Of a DNA stretch of 64,000 nt, positions 27,230 to 36,802 are shown one piece after another (within the stretch, counting starts at the first letter, position 1; each line of letters begins with the position of its first letter). The notes under the pieces are model-generated. The model made no database searches. It was not told the origin of the DNA and saw only the letters and a program-made list of their open reading frames with translations. The stretch lies in NCBI RefSeq assembly GCF_001422545.1, contig NZ_LMLE01000011.1:178853-242852 (forward strand), in the 5' to 3' direction. The position numbers and the translations under genes are program-made. This DNA comes from Pedobacter sp. Leaf41. GTDB taxonomy: Bacteria > Bacteroidota > Bacteroidia > Sphingobacteriales > Sphingobacteriaceae.

Positions 27230-27697
27230 ATGAAACTATCAGAAATAAAAACAATACTTACAACAGCTGAAAGAGTGAACTTTAAACTGGGAAACGGCAA
27301 TACGGTGCCCGAACATTTCCATGTTACCGAGGTGGGGATTATTACCAAAGATTTTATCGACTGCGGTGGAACTGTACGCCATGAAAAAATAGCTAACTTC
27401 CAGTTATGGGATGCTGCCGATGAGGAACACCGCTTAAAAGCAGGAAAGTTACTTCAAATCATTTCCCTCTCAGAAAAGGTTTTAGGTATGGAAGATCTGG
27501 AAATTGAAGTAGAGTATCAGGCAGAAACTATTGGTAAGTATGATCTGGGCTTTGATGGGGAAAACTTTCTTTTGCTGGCCAAGAAAACGGCTTGTTTAGC
27601 TATGGACAAGTGTGGAGTTCCGGTTGAGAAGCAAAAAATTAAACTGGTAAATCTGGCTTCAGGTTCAACTTGTACTCCAGGTGGCGGCTGCTGCTAA
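27230..27697 (+). CDS. DUF6428 family protein of the arsenic operon
   Basis: 155 residues. Motifs are VPEHFHVTEVGIITKDFIDC, NFQLWDAADEEHRL and a cysteine-rich tail, TCTPGGGCC. Proteins of this type sit beside arsR and arsenate reductase in many Bacteroidota; the role is unknown. The C-terminal cysteines and the HFH motif suggest metal or arsenite binding, perhaps as a chaperone (inference). It lies between arsR and the reductase with short gaps, so it is in the operon. Confidence 0.85.
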   Translation: MKLSEIKTILTTAERVNFKLGNGNTVPEHFHVTEVGIITKDFIDCGGTVRHEKIANFQLWDAADEEHRLKAGKLLQIISLSEKVLGMEDLEIEVEYQAETIGKYDLGFDGENFLLLAKKTACLAMDKCGVPVEKQKIKLVNLASGSTCTPGGGCC

Positions 27698-27721
27698 TTT
27701 TTAAGGCTGATAAATATAATC

Positions 27722-28342
27722 ATGAACACAAAACTTTTTCAGGAACTTGATGGTGTAGTTAAGGCTTTTCGCTTTGACAACATCCCACCAGATCGCAAAG
27801 CAATATTACAGCCTTTGGTAGATTATATTAAGCAGAAACAAGCTACTCAAAGTAAACTACGCCTCAATTTTATTTGCACACACAATTCACGTAGAAGCCA
27901 TTTTTCACAGGTATGGGCGCAAACAGCGGCAGCTTATTATGGCATTAAAAATGTCTTCTGCTATTCGGGCGGTACAGCTGCTACAGCCTTGTTTCCGGTA
28001 GTTGCAGAAACCTTAACAAGAGCCGGGTTTCAAGTTCAATGTATCGCTGAAGGAGATAATCCCGTATATGCCATAAAATATAGCGATAATGAACACCCTG
28101 TTATCGGTTTTTCAAAAACCTACGATCATAAATTTAATCCCACCGGTGCATTCGTTGCAATAATGACTTGCTCGCAGGCTGATGGCGACTGTCCATTCAT
28201 TTCCGGGGCTGAAAAGCGCATACCGATCAATTTTGAAGACCCTAAAGCATTTGACTATACGCCACAACAAGCAGAAAAGTATCAGGAAAGAAGTTTGCAG
28301 ATTGCAACTGAAATGTTCTATGTCTTTTCACAAATCAAATAA
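27722..28342 (+). CDS. arsenate reductase-like low-molecular-weight phosphatase
   Basis: 206 residues. The catalytic loop is FICTHNSRRSHFSQ near residue 52, a Cys-X5-Arg-Ser signature of the LMW tyrosine phosphatase/arsenate reductase fold. TCSQADGDCPF follows in the second half, with two further cysteines that could act in the redox cycle. It converts arsenate to arsenite for export by the ACR3 pump encoded 3 bp downstream. A true phosphatase role cannot be excluded from sequence. Confidence 0.88.
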   Translation: MNTKLFQELDGVVKAFRFDNIPPDRKAILQPLVDYIKQKQATQSKLRLNFICTHNSRRSHFSQVWAQTAAAYYGIKNVFCYSGGTAATALFPVVAETLTRAGFQVQCIAEGDNPVYAIKYSDNEHPVIGFSKTYDHKFNPTGAFVAIMTCSQADGDCPFISGAEKRIPINFEDPKAFDYTPQQAEKYQERSLQIATEMFYVFSQIK

Positions 28343-28344
28343 AT

Positions 28345-29409
28345 ATGGCTACGCATCCATGTGCCCCTGCTGCGGAACGTAAAAAGTTAGGCTTTTTAGA
28401 TCGATACTTAACCTTCTGGATTTTTCTGGCAATGGCGATTGGCGTATCTATCGGCTACTTTATCCCATCTTCATCAGGGTTTATCAATTCTTTTTCAAAT
28501 GGTACTACCAATATTCCCCTGGCGATAGGACTCATACTCATGATGTATCCTCCGCTTGCGAAGGTGAGATATGAAAAGATGGGTGAAGTATTTAAAGACA
28601 CCAAAGTGCTTAGTGTTTCATTGATACTTAATTGGGTAATTGGCCCACTATTGATGTTTTTTCTCGCAATTGCCTTTTTAAGGGATTATCCAGAATATAT
28701 GGTCGGCTTAATCCTGATTGGGCTTGCCCGCTGTATTGCAATGGTTGTAGTATGGAATGAGCTTGCAGAAGGAAACCGCGAATATGCGGCGGGCCTCATA
28801 GCGTTCAACAGTATCTTTCAAGTATTGTTATACGGTGTTTTTGCCTATTTTTTTATTACCTTATTACCACCATACTTCGGCCTAAAAAGCCTGAAAGTAA
28901 ATGTTACCATTGGCGAAATAGCTAAAAGTGTGGGCATATATCTGGGATTGCCATTTGCATTAGGCATCATCAGCAGGTATGTTGCAATCAAATTGAAAGG
29001 CGAAGATTGGTTCAGGAACAAGTTTGTGCCAGTGATATCGCCAATTACTTTAGTAGCCTTGCTTTTTACCATTATCATCATGTTTAGCCTAAAGGGCAAA
29101 ATGATCATTCAAATTCCAATAGATGTGGTTCGTATTGCGATACCACTTGCCATCTACTTTTCCATCATGTTTGTGATCAGTTTTTTTGCAGGCAAGTATT
29201 TTGGGGCAGATTATTCACGGAGCACCGCTATAGCCTTTACAGCGACGGGAAACAACTTTGAACTTGCCATTGCAGTTTCCATTGGGGTATTTGGCATCAA
29301 CTCGGGGCAGGCATTTGCTGGCGTTATTGGTCCCTTGGTAGAGGTTCCAGCTTTAATTGCACTTGTTAATCTTGCCCTTTGGTTCCGCAAGAAATATTAT
29401 GAAAGCTAA
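28345..29409 (+). CDS. arsB: ACR3 arsenite efflux transporter
   Basis: 354 residues, about ten membrane helices. ACR3 hallmarks are NIPLAIGLILMMYPPLAKVRY, IGLARCIAMVVVWNELAEG with the conserved arsenite-binding Cys, and FTATGNNFELAIAVSIGVFG near the end. It exports arsenite with proton antiport. It starts 3 bp after the reductase stop, so the two are translated together. The symbol is used as commonly annotated for ACR3 genes in this group. Confidence 0.95.
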   Translation: MATHPCAPAAERKKLGFLDRYLTFWIFLAMAIGVSIGYFIPSSSGFINSFSNGTTNIPLAIGLILMMYPPLAKVRYEKMGEVFKDTKVLSVSLILNWVIGPLLMFFLAIAFLRDYPEYMVGLILIGLARCIAMVVVWNELAEGNREYAAGLIAFNSIFQVLLYGVFAYFFITLLPPYFGLKSLKVNVTIGEIAKSVGIYLGLPFALGIISRYVAIKLKGEDWFRNKFVPVISPITLVALLFTIIIMFSLKGKMIIQIPIDVVRIAIPLAIYFSIMFVISFFAGKYFGADYSRSTAIAFTATGNNFELAIAVSIGVFGINSGQAFAGVIGPLVEVPALIALVNLALWFRKKYYES

Positions 29410-30090
29410 TTCTTTTAGCAGGGCTTGAAGGGCATAACTAGTAAAAATTTTTAACCCCATCAACGCAACTGTGGCGCCGATGATACGGAAATGGCTTGGC
29501 CAGGTCCATCGTAATCGATAATTGCAATTGCACAAGCCTCATCGCCATTTATATTAGATAAAGGATTGGGCTAGCGATGTGCCAATACCTATCCAATCTG
29601 CCGATCATCATATTTCGATTCCTCAATACGCTTGTCTGTTTAATGTTAAAACATTGAACAGAAAATGGAGCTGTTGTTAAATGTTGTATTTTATGGATAT
29701 ATTTGATATGTGAAACTACATCAAAAAAATATTTGCCACATGAGCACTTTCTCGCCCGAGAAAGCTTTGCTTGGTAAGTATGGTGTTTTTTCGCTTTACA
29801 CTTACCTATTTTACAACGAGATTTATTGTCTATCTTCTTTTAAAGATTTTGATAATCTCACCCCATGCCTTCGATAACTTTTCGGCCTGGGGTTTAGTAC
29901 TTCTCTTCCTAACACCATCATTTGGAATTTTAACCGATAGCCTTTTCTACCCAAAAGCGCTATCGTGAATTAATTTAATCCTGATTGGCTCAATGTTAAA
30001 ATTCGCTTTTCAACCTTGTGTTAAAGGAAGAACACAACCTCTTTCGAACAGATTTCTTTACCTAATATAAATACATTAACGATTATAGAT
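29410..30090. other. gap without convincing gene
   Basis: 681 bp after the arsenic operon. It contains a perfect palindrome CTTTCTCG-cc-CGAGAAAG (29743-29760) without a T-tract. Two open frames of 60-65 codons (minus 29353-29535, plus 29771-29968) lack good starts or family resemblance. Possibly decayed DNA. Confidence 0.4.
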
Positions 30091-30477
30091 ATGAATTTAA
30101 ATGAAAACAACCCCGTGGTGATCACCCAGCAAGACTTTGATCTATTAAAGCCCTATTTCACTAAACAAAAGCAAAACTCCGCTGAGATGTCTCTGTCATC
30201 AGAATTGAGCAGGGCGGTTATCCTGAAAAATGATGCTTTTCCACCACATGCCGTGAGGCTTAACTCAAAGGTTTGGATCCAGGAGAAAAGTACCGGAACG
30301 ATAATGGAGCTTACAATAGTGTTGCCTCAAAATGCGGATATCAAAGCGAAAAAGATTTCGGTATTAACTCCGATTGCTGCAGCGCTTATCGGGTTTAGGA
30401 AGGGGGAAACAGTTAAATGGAAAGTCCCTGCAGGAATGAAAGTGTTTAACATCATCGATGTTATTCCGCCTTTGTAA
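30091..30477 (+). CDS. GreA/GreB C-terminal-domain (Rnk-like) protein
   Basis: 128 residues. A helical N-terminal part (ITQQDFDLLKPYF...LSSELSRA) precedes the FKBP-like Gre C-terminal fold with VRLNSKVWIQEKSTG, ELTIVLP, KKISVLTPIAAALIGFRKGE and VKWKVPAG. Full GreA has a long coiled coil that enters the RNA polymerase channel; here it is missing, as in Rnk. It probably binds RNA polymerase and modulates elongation or competes with Gre factors. It stands alone between degenerate regions. Confidence 0.88.
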   Translation: MNLNENNPVVITQQDFDLLKPYFTKQKQNSAEMSLSSELSRAVILKNDAFPPHAVRLNSKVWIQEKSTGTIMELTIVLPQNADIKAKKISVLTPIAAALIGFRKGETVKWKVPAGMKVFNIIDVIPPL

Positions 30478-30752
30478 ATCAGATCGACCAATTCGAAACG
30501 CTTTTGCTATTATATTTGTATGTATTTGCTTTTGATTAACCAATTTTAAACGCTTTATGCCTGCTGCAAGCGCAATATCTTCCTCAAATTTGAATGCGCT
30601 ATCTAAGCTCATTTAAAATGCAGGTTTTCAGTGTCTTGCAGTAAAGGATCATTTCAAGGAGTACTGCAAGCAAATGAAAAAGCTGTTAAAAAAAAAATGG
30701 TGTAGAATCAAAATAGAAACGTAAGCTAAAAGAAATCATTTATACATCTTAT

Positions 30753-30896
30753 AGCCATCTTTCCAACCATTACAGACACGAATATCTATATAAATCAGCC
30801 TTGCTGAACAGTTACGTACTGAATAATTATTCTTTGGCCGACACTACCTATCGAATGAATTCAAAATTGGCGGTTCAAAAGCTGATACTGTTTTAG
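30753..30896 (+). pseudogene. remnant of a TPR histidine-kinase-like gene
   Basis: An open stretch without a start codon, beginning SHLSNHYRHEYLYKSALLNS and ending with AVQKLILF at TAG 30894. The pattern (LYKSALLNSYVLNNYSLADT) resembles the last TPR before the membrane helix in kinases such as 21506-23347. A second frame across 30855-30960 is also open. The rest of the 486-bp gap (30478-30963) shows no gene. I read this as a relic. Confidence 0.3.
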
Positions 30897-30963
30897 TGAA
30901 TGGTACCAATAAAGTTTTGAAATTAAAACTGAACTTGCTAGCCCAGCAAGGCTTGCTACGCAA

Positions 30964-31596
30964 TTAGCAGATTATTATAAGGTATTTCATCAAGTATACC
31001 TTGTTGTTCATCATACCTAAGTGAATTCTGCCCAAAAACTTCTTTTTAGTCTTGGCCTGCACAGCAAGGTGGAGGGTATCTATCTGAATAATATTTTTAA
31101 ACTGGCGGGTCGAGAATAGCCGCTCTTTCGGCAGGCTGGAGGTAATGATCTCTTGCAGTTCAGACGAAAAAGTAATTAAGCTGTCTGCCAGCTTTTTCAG
31201 GCGAATGAACTGGCTGGTTCGGAGTTTCTTTTGTTTAATCAGGTAGCCGAATTTTTCTGGATTGTTGGGTTTCTCATTCCGGTTGAGCATTTCGATTGTA
31301 TCGAGCATTAAACTGATTGTTTTGAGATCCGAATTAAACTGTTCGTAATATTTTCGGTCACCATTGATAATGTATATCCTGCAATTATTTTCGGCATCGT
31401 ATAATTTTAAAATGCTCTGGTTCAACCTTCCAAAATCTCGGTTTATAGTCGGGATATTTTTGATGGATTTGAGTAGGGTTAAATTGGATAAATTTAAAGT
31501 TAACCCCAGTGTGTCAACGAAAGCCAGCAGGATGCAAATGACCAGTACAAAATACTTGGAGGCATTGCTTTTCGAAAATTTAATTTGACCGGGCAT
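30964..31596 (-). pseudogene. truncated sensor-kinase input domain (CHASE3-like)
   Basis: 210 residues. A short basic start and a membrane helix (KYFVLVICILLAFVDTLGLT) are followed by a helical periplasmic domain with LYDAENNCRIYIINGDRKYY. In Bacteroidota this domain leads to a second membrane helix and a histidine kinase. Here the frame ends soon after AKTKKKFLGRIHLG, with a short hydrophobic end (YLMKYLIIIC), and no kinase core follows in any frame read. It is either a stranded input domain or the front of a deleted kinase. A free-standing function cannot be excluded. Confidence 0.6.
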
Positions 31597-31983
31597 TTAA
31601 GCATTTTTTATAGCCATGACGCAATCAATTGCTTGCCGCCTATAATGTAGTGAAAATAGGGTATTCCTGTAAGGTGTGTTTAGTGAGTATTATTATATTT
31701 TTTGATAGTATAAGTATTACGTCTGTTTACAGGAATGATATAATAATTCTAGGTGTGGGGAAATTTCACCTCGTAATTTTCTTTTTGTGGGTAAAAAACT
31801 CCCCGGGTGAATTTGGATTTAAAATCGATATATGCTCTCATTTGCCATAAATACATGTTTTTCTTTTTGGTGGCTTATTTGATTGTATGTGCATGGATTT
31901 CTGGTATTTAAATCTAATTGTCCTAGTGTGAAAAGGGGCAATTGCAAAAAGCCAGCAAATAGTATATATCTAATTTTAATCAA
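31597..31983. other. long leader/promoter region of the surface-protein gene
   Basis: 387 bp, AT-rich. It holds a perfect 10-bp inverted repeat, ATTCCTGTAA (31663-31672) and TTACAGGAAT (31727-31736), 54 bp apart. No open frame of note and no clear TAnnTTTG element. It may regulate the 31984 gene. Confidence 0.4.
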
Positions 31984-34900
31984 ATGAATAAACATTTACT
32001 CCTCAGTCTAACAGTTTTACTTTTAGGTGGCAGCACGGCTTTTGCGCAGCAGAAGATAAAAGACGGTACCATTAATACTAGTAATCTGCCTAACAAAGAT
32101 GCAATTCTTGAGTTGGAAACCAACAACAAAGGCCTTTTGCACACTCGCGTCAGTTTAATCCGAACCACAAATGCGGCTCCGCTCAGTGCACACGTGGCGG
32201 GTATGATGGTATATAACCTGGCTACAGCAAATGATGTGGTACCTGGTATTTACTATAATGATGGTACAAAATGGGTTTTTGTAAGAAGTAGTAATTCCAT
32301 TCTGGTCGAAAATCAGCCTGGCAAAACAGGCACACCAGGAATCCCTGGAACAACAGGAGGGCCTGGAGCGGGCGTTACCATCGTAACCAATGATAGCGGA
32401 AGTTGGGTTTATAATCCAACAACCAATACTTGGACGAATATCAATGGTCCAAAAGGTGAAAAAGGAGATATTGGTGCTACCGGCTTAACAGGAGCAACTG
32501 GTTTGCAAGGTTTAAAGGGTGAAAAAGGAGATATTGGTGCTACCGGCTTAACAGGAGCAACTGGTTCGCAAGGTTTAAAGGGTGAAAAAGGAGATATTGG
32601 TGCTACCGGCTTAACAGGAGCAACTGGTTTGCAAGGTTTAAAGGGTGATAAAGGAGATATTGGTGCTACCGGCTTAACAGGAGCAACTGGTTTGCAAGGT
32701 TTAAAAGGTGATAAAGGAGATATTGGAGCTACCGGCTTAACAGGAGCAACTGGTTTGCAAGGTTTAAAAGGTGATAAAGGAGATATTGGAGCTACTGGTG
32801 TGCAAGGTTTGAAAGGTGATGTAGGTGCTACCGGTGCAACGGGTTCACAAGGGCCAATCGGATTAACAGGAGCAGTTGGTGCTACCGGTGCAACGGGTTC
32901 ACAAGGCCCAATCGGGTTGACAGGAGCAGTTGGTGCAACAGGTGCTCAAGGGGATAAAGGTGACAAGGGCGATAAAGGAGATGCGGGTGCTACAGGAGCA
33001 ACGGGTTCACAAGGGCCAATCGGCTTAACAGGAGCAGTTGGTGCAACAGGTGCTCAAGGGGATAAAGGTGACAAGGGCGATAAAGGAGATGCAGGTGCTA
33101 CCGGTGCAACGGGTTCACAAGGCCCAATCGGGTTGACAGGTGCAACGGGTACTCAAGGAGATAAAGGTGACAAAGGAGATAAAGGAGATGCAGGTGCTAC
33201 CGGTGCAACGGGTTCACAAGGCCCAATCGGGTTGACAGGAGCAGTTGGTGCAACGGGTGCTCAAGGAGATAAAGGCGACAAGGGCGATAAAGGAGATGCG
33301 GGTGCTACCGGCGCAACGGGTTCACAAGGCCCAATCGGGTTGACAGGAGCAGTTGGTGCAACGGGTGCTCAAGGCGATAAAGGTGACAAGGGAGATAAAG
33401 GAGATGCAGGTGCTACCGGTGTTCAAGGTCCTGCGGGTCCGGCAACACCACAAACGATTAGCCACACTTTAAATTCTAATGGTAACGTATTAACAAGTGA
33501 TGTAAATGGTATAGCGCCAACAGCAAACATCATTAATACAAATGCATTGGCTTTAGATGCAACGAATAAATTAACATCTACTGTTAATGGTATTTCATCC
33601 AACAGTGTTGATTTGAGTGCATTGGCTACTACTGCAAATAACGGTTTAACCAAAACTGGTATCAATACACAATTGGGTGGAGCTTTAATAGCGCCAACAA
33701 CAATTACTGCCGATGTAACCAATACATTAGCGGTAGCTGGTTTACAAGTTGGTGCAACTACCGATAAGTTAGTTGTGGCCGACCCAACAACTGGTGTTTT
33801 AAAATCAGTCGATCAATCCAGCTTAATTGCAGAACCTTTTAATGTTCAAAGTACTACAAATAAGGCAACCTTAAATAACCAAAACATTTATCAGAATGGG
33901 AACCTTGGTTTAGGAGATTTCTCAACATCTAATCCAATTGCAAGATTAGATGTTCGTGGAGCTGTGAGAGGTGGGACCCTACATGCAGATGAACTAAATG
34001 GCATTTCGCTGATCGGTGTAAACTCTATGGCTTTCGGTGTAGAAAATAAAGCAGCTGGTTTGAACTCTACTGCAGTTGGATGGAGAAATAATGCAAGTGG
34101 TTTGAGATCTCAAGCCATTGGAGCATTTAATGTTGCAAGCAGTGAAGGTGCTATGGCATTAGGGTATCAAAATGAAGTTACCGGTCAGCAAGCCATTGCA
34201 CTCGGTCAAAACTCAAAAGCTAGTGGTTATTACTCTACTGCATTGGGACAGGGTGCCCAATCTAGCAATATATACAGTACGGCGATAGGTTTAAATGCAG
34301 TAGCCAGCGGTCTTTATGCGGTAGCTTTGAGTACGCATACTGCAACTGCTAGTGGTGATCAATCTGTAGCCATTGGTGCTTATACAACTGCTGCAGGAAA
34401 TGCCTCAACTGCTATGGGAAGACAAACATTGGCCGCCTCATTTGTGGGAACTGCCATCGGAGAAAGAAACGCTATTCGTACAGGATCACTTAATTCTCAA
34501 CCTGTTGAAACAGACGCTTTGTTTCAAGTGGGTAATGGGAGTTCAGTAACACCAAATACTTCTTTTAATAATGCTATGACTGTACTTAGAAATGGTCGTA
34601 CGGCAATAGGAGTTAATGGTGTGGAAGATAATGCAAAACCGACCGAGTTATTAGATTTAGGTGGCAATGCAACAGCAGGAGAAGGAGGTTTAAAAATAAG
34701 AAACATCAATTCCCCGGCATATGCGGGCGATTTAACAACAGATAAAATTGTAGTTGCTGATAATACTGGTATACTAAAAACAGTTCCTTCATCTAATTTA
34801 GGTATTGAACCCTGGAATAAAAGATTAAGTACTGATAAAGCATCATTAAATACAGATAACATTTATCAAAAAGGAAATGTAGCCATTGGTACTCAAAATG

Positions 34901-36141
34901 GATTAGGTGTCTTTAATATAGATGCAGCGAAAGATAATTCTGCTACAGGTACACCAACTGCTACCAGTTTGTTAGATGACATTGTGGTTAGCCCTGGTGG
35001 AAGAATAGGATTTGGCTATACGCCAAGTGATGCAACTATATTAGGCAGGAACTTTGATGATAAACTGACTTTACAAGCGAATGATGATTTAGATGTGAAT
35101 TATAGTCTGGCTACTTCAAATAATGCACAGGCAATTGTACATCGCAACTTTATTTCCTCTGGTACAATAGCCGCTAGAACAGAACGTCCTAACGGGACAT
35201 CAATTGCAGCATTTGAAGGATACACCACAACAAGTAATTCTACATTAGCCCTTACCAATTTGGCTAAACAACGTGCAGGTGTGGTTTTGAGAACCGGAAA
35301 ATATACCACTAATGGCGGAGAGATATGGTTAGGTACTTCGGGCGCTAACGCAGATGGAACAGCCTCAACAGGTGCGGGTAACGCATACAGAGCCATAATG
35401 GATGAAAAGGGTAATTGGTCGTTTGGATCTGATCCCAACTTTGATCCTTTTTATAGAAATCCAACCCAACGTTTAGATTTAATTTTAGGTGGTGTACGTA
35501 TTGGAGCATTAGGTTATGGTACATTGGCTTCATGGAGAACACTCGAAGCAGCCGAAAGACCAAACTATATTAGCACTGATGCAAATGATAGGGTAGTTGT
35601 CGCTGATGCAAATGGCGTATTAAAAGTGAAAACAGCAGCGTCGGCTGGTTTCGATCTAACAAATGATGCTTGGGTAAACAATCTTGCCAATACAAGGATT
35701 GAATTGGGGACAAAATCTGATGGAACAACTGCAAGAGCTATAGGAACAGAGTTTGTGGCTTTAGACAACGGAAATGTTGGAATCGGAACAGCTAATCCAA
35801 ACTCTAATTTTCAAGTTGCAGGTTCTGTAAGCCACAATATAAGAGTATTAACTGCAGATGGTACGCTTACTGACAGCGATTATACGGTGATTAGCAGAGC
35901 AGCAGGAGCCATTAATCTAACCCTGCCAGATCCTTCAACCTGCAAAGGTCGCGTGTATTACATTATCAATAATGGTGGTGGTGCAGTAACTACCTCCCGT
36001 TCTTTCGAAGCAGCTACTAATACAAGCCAAACAACTATACCGGTAGCCAGTATAGGTGTAGCATCTCCAAATCCAAATTTCGGAAATAAATATATGTTGC
36101 AAAGCGACGGTACTGTGTGGGTACTAATACAGTTAGGATAG
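31984..36141 (+). CDS. large surface protein: collagen-like Gly-X-Y region plus YadA-head-like repeats
   Basis: 1385 residues. A signal peptide (LLLSLTVLLLGGSTAFA) precedes a short N-terminal domain typical of fibre-like proteins (ILELETNNKGLLHTRVSL...GMMVYN). A Gly-X-Y region then runs over about residues 155-487, rich in GDKGDKGD, GATG and GPIGLT. A beta-rich linker follows, and then at about 680-830 a run of roughly 14-residue repeats with AMALGYQ, AIALGQN, STALGQG and SVAIGAY, the left-handed beta-roll pattern of YadA-type adhesin heads. The C-terminal third has LGVFNID/NVGIGTANPNS segments seen in tail-fibre-like proteins. It probably forms a trimeric extracellular fibre or adhesin. No clear type IX sorting domain is visible. 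Confidence 0.85.
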   Translation: MNKHLLLSLTVLLLGGSTAFAQQKIKDGTINTSNLPNKDAILELETNNKGLLHTRVSLIRTTNAAPLSAHVAGMMVYNLATANDVVPGIYYNDGTKWVFVRSSNSILVENQPGKTGTPGIPGTTGGPGAGVTIVTNDSGSWVYNPTTNTWTNINGPKGEKGDIGATGLTGATGLQGLKGEKGDIGATGLTGATGSQGLKGEKGDIGATGLTGATGLQGLKGDKGDIGATGLTGATGLQGLKGDKGDIGATGLTGATGLQGLKGDKGDIGATGVQGLKGDVGATGATGSQGPIGLTGAVGATGATGSQGPIGLTGAVGATGAQGDKGDKGDKGDAGATGATGSQGPIGLTGAVGATGAQGDKGDKGDKGDAGATGATGSQGPIGLTGATGTQGDKGDKGDKGDAGATGATGSQGPIGLTGAVGATGAQGDKGDKGDKGDAGATGATGSQGPIGLTGAVGATGAQGDKGDKGDKGDAGATGVQGPAGPATPQTISHTLNSNGNVLTSDVNGIAPTANIINTNALALDATNKLTSTVNGISSNSVDLSALATTANNGLTKTGINTQLGGALIAPTTITADVTNTLAVAGLQVGATTDKLVVADPTTGVLKSVDQSSLIAEPFNVQSTTNKATLNNQNIYQNGNLGLGDFSTSNPIARLDVRGAVRGGTLHADELNGISLIGVNSMAFGVENKAAGLNSTAVGWRNNASGLRSQAIGAFNVASSEGAMALGYQNEVTGQQAIALGQNSKASGYYSTALGQGAQSSNIYSTAIGLNAVASGLYAVALSTHTATASGDQSVAIGAYTTAAGNASTAMGRQTLAASFVGTAIGERNAIRTGSLNSQPVETDALFQVGNGSSVTPNTSFNNAMTVLRNGRTAIGVNGVEDNAKPTELLDLGGNATAGEGGLKIRNINSPAYAGDLTTDKIVVADNTGILKTVPSSNLGIEPWNKRLSTDKASLNTDNIYQKGNVAIGTQNGLGVFNIDAAKDNSATGTPTATSLLDDIVVSPGGRIGFGYTPSDATILGRNFDDKLTLQANDDLDVNYSLATSNNAQAIVHRNFISSGTIAARTERPNGTSIAAFEGYTTTSNSTLALTNLAKQRAGVVLRTGKYTTNGGEIWLGTSGANADGTASTGAGNAYRAIMDEKGNWSFGSDPNFDPFYRNPTQRLDLILGGVRIGALGYGTLASWRTLEAAERPNYISTDANDRVVVADANGVLKVKTAASAGFDLTNDAWVNNLANTRIELGTKSDGTTARAIGTEFVALDNGNVGIGTANPNSNFQVAGSVSHNIRVLTADGTLTDSDYTVISRAAGAINLTLPDPSTCKGRVYYIINNGGGAVTTSRSFEAATNTSQTTIPVASIGVASPNPNFGNKYMLQSDGTVWVLIQLG
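32446..33447 (+). repeat. in-frame tandem DNA repeats encoding the collagen-like region
   Basis: First come five near-identical 63-bp units (21 residues, GEKGDIGATGLTGATGLQGL then K) starting at 32455, 32518 and so on. Then come units of about 108 bp (36 residues, around GAQGDKGDKGDKGDAGATGA) to about 33420, one of them shortened by 9 bp. All units keep the frame. Such arrays change length by slippage or recombination. Confidence 0.92.
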
Positions 36142-36187
36142 TGAAATACTACCTTTAATTGATTACCTAATATAACTGACTGTTAAA

Positions 36188-36762
36188 ATGATGATAAGAA
36201 AATTAACTTTGCTTTGTTTGCTAAGCTGTTTATCCATAAGTGGATTTGCGCAAAGCCCAACTTACATCAATACATACATTACCATTTTAGCAGCAGATGA
36301 TACCGTTTGGTATGGGGATGTAACCTTTGGTTCAGATATCGTAGTTTACCTAGAGGATGGTACAACGACCATCTTCTATGGTAAAAAGATGGTCATCCTA
36401 CCTGATGGCAAGCTCATCGCCACTACTGGCTACCGGCAGATAGGTATGGGCAGGGTCATTTAAAGGGCCGATAACACTAATATAAAGGTTGTCATTTACT
36501 GCAGGGCCTAAAAGGAGGTTTTATCTGGGAATAATCCAACACTTTTGACATAGAAATTACCAATGCCAAGGGCGTATCGTTACTGGGAAATACCCACCTG
36601 GCAAAACGTGGTTAAGTTTACAAAAGGGCGCATCTACCTTAATAATTTCAATTGAGTGTTATGCCGTTTGCAAGCCTAACCGATTACGCAATATCCTTTA
36701 TTGATCTTACTACAAATGCCAACGAAGGTGAAGTTCCACATATCAATGATCTTGACGGTTAA
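36188..36762 (+). pseudogene. decayed paralogue of the CHU_C surface protein gene
   Basis: ATG 36188 gives 91 residues with a signal peptide (LTLLCLLSCLSISGFA) and VTFGSDIVVYLEDGTTTIFY, like the first domain of the next gene. After the stop at 36463, coding-like pieces continue in changing frames. One is TFDIEITNAKGVSLLGNTHL (from 36541), ending AKRG at a stop; one base shift restores VKFTKGRIYLNNFN (ending about 36654). A third piece starts MPFASLTDYAISFIDL and ends at TAA 36760. Similar text is typical of these T9SS-linked proteins. At least one frameshift and two stops are present, and the sorting domain is missing. Confidence 0.65.
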
Positions 36763-36802
36763 ATGATTTCATTTTAGATGTTACGAACGAAAATTTAAAT
36801 TT

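Noticed and set aside
29353..29535. 60-codon minus-strand frame overlapping the end of the ACR3 gene
   Set aside because: Largely antisense to a conserved gene, with no recognisable domain.
29743..29760. CTTTCTCGccCGAGAAAG as a terminator
   Set aside because: Perfect stem but a 2-base loop and no T-tract, and more than 300 bp after the ACR3 stop. Kept only as a palindrome note.
29771..29968. 65-codon hydrophobic plus-strand frame with TTG start
   Set aside because: Poor start, no operon context, and composition expected of AT-rich DNA. Could be a relic but not supported.
32446..33447. Regular repeats that could be scored as a CRISPR array
   Set aside because: The units are in-frame, adjoin each other without unique spacers and encode Gly-X-Y; no cas genes are near.
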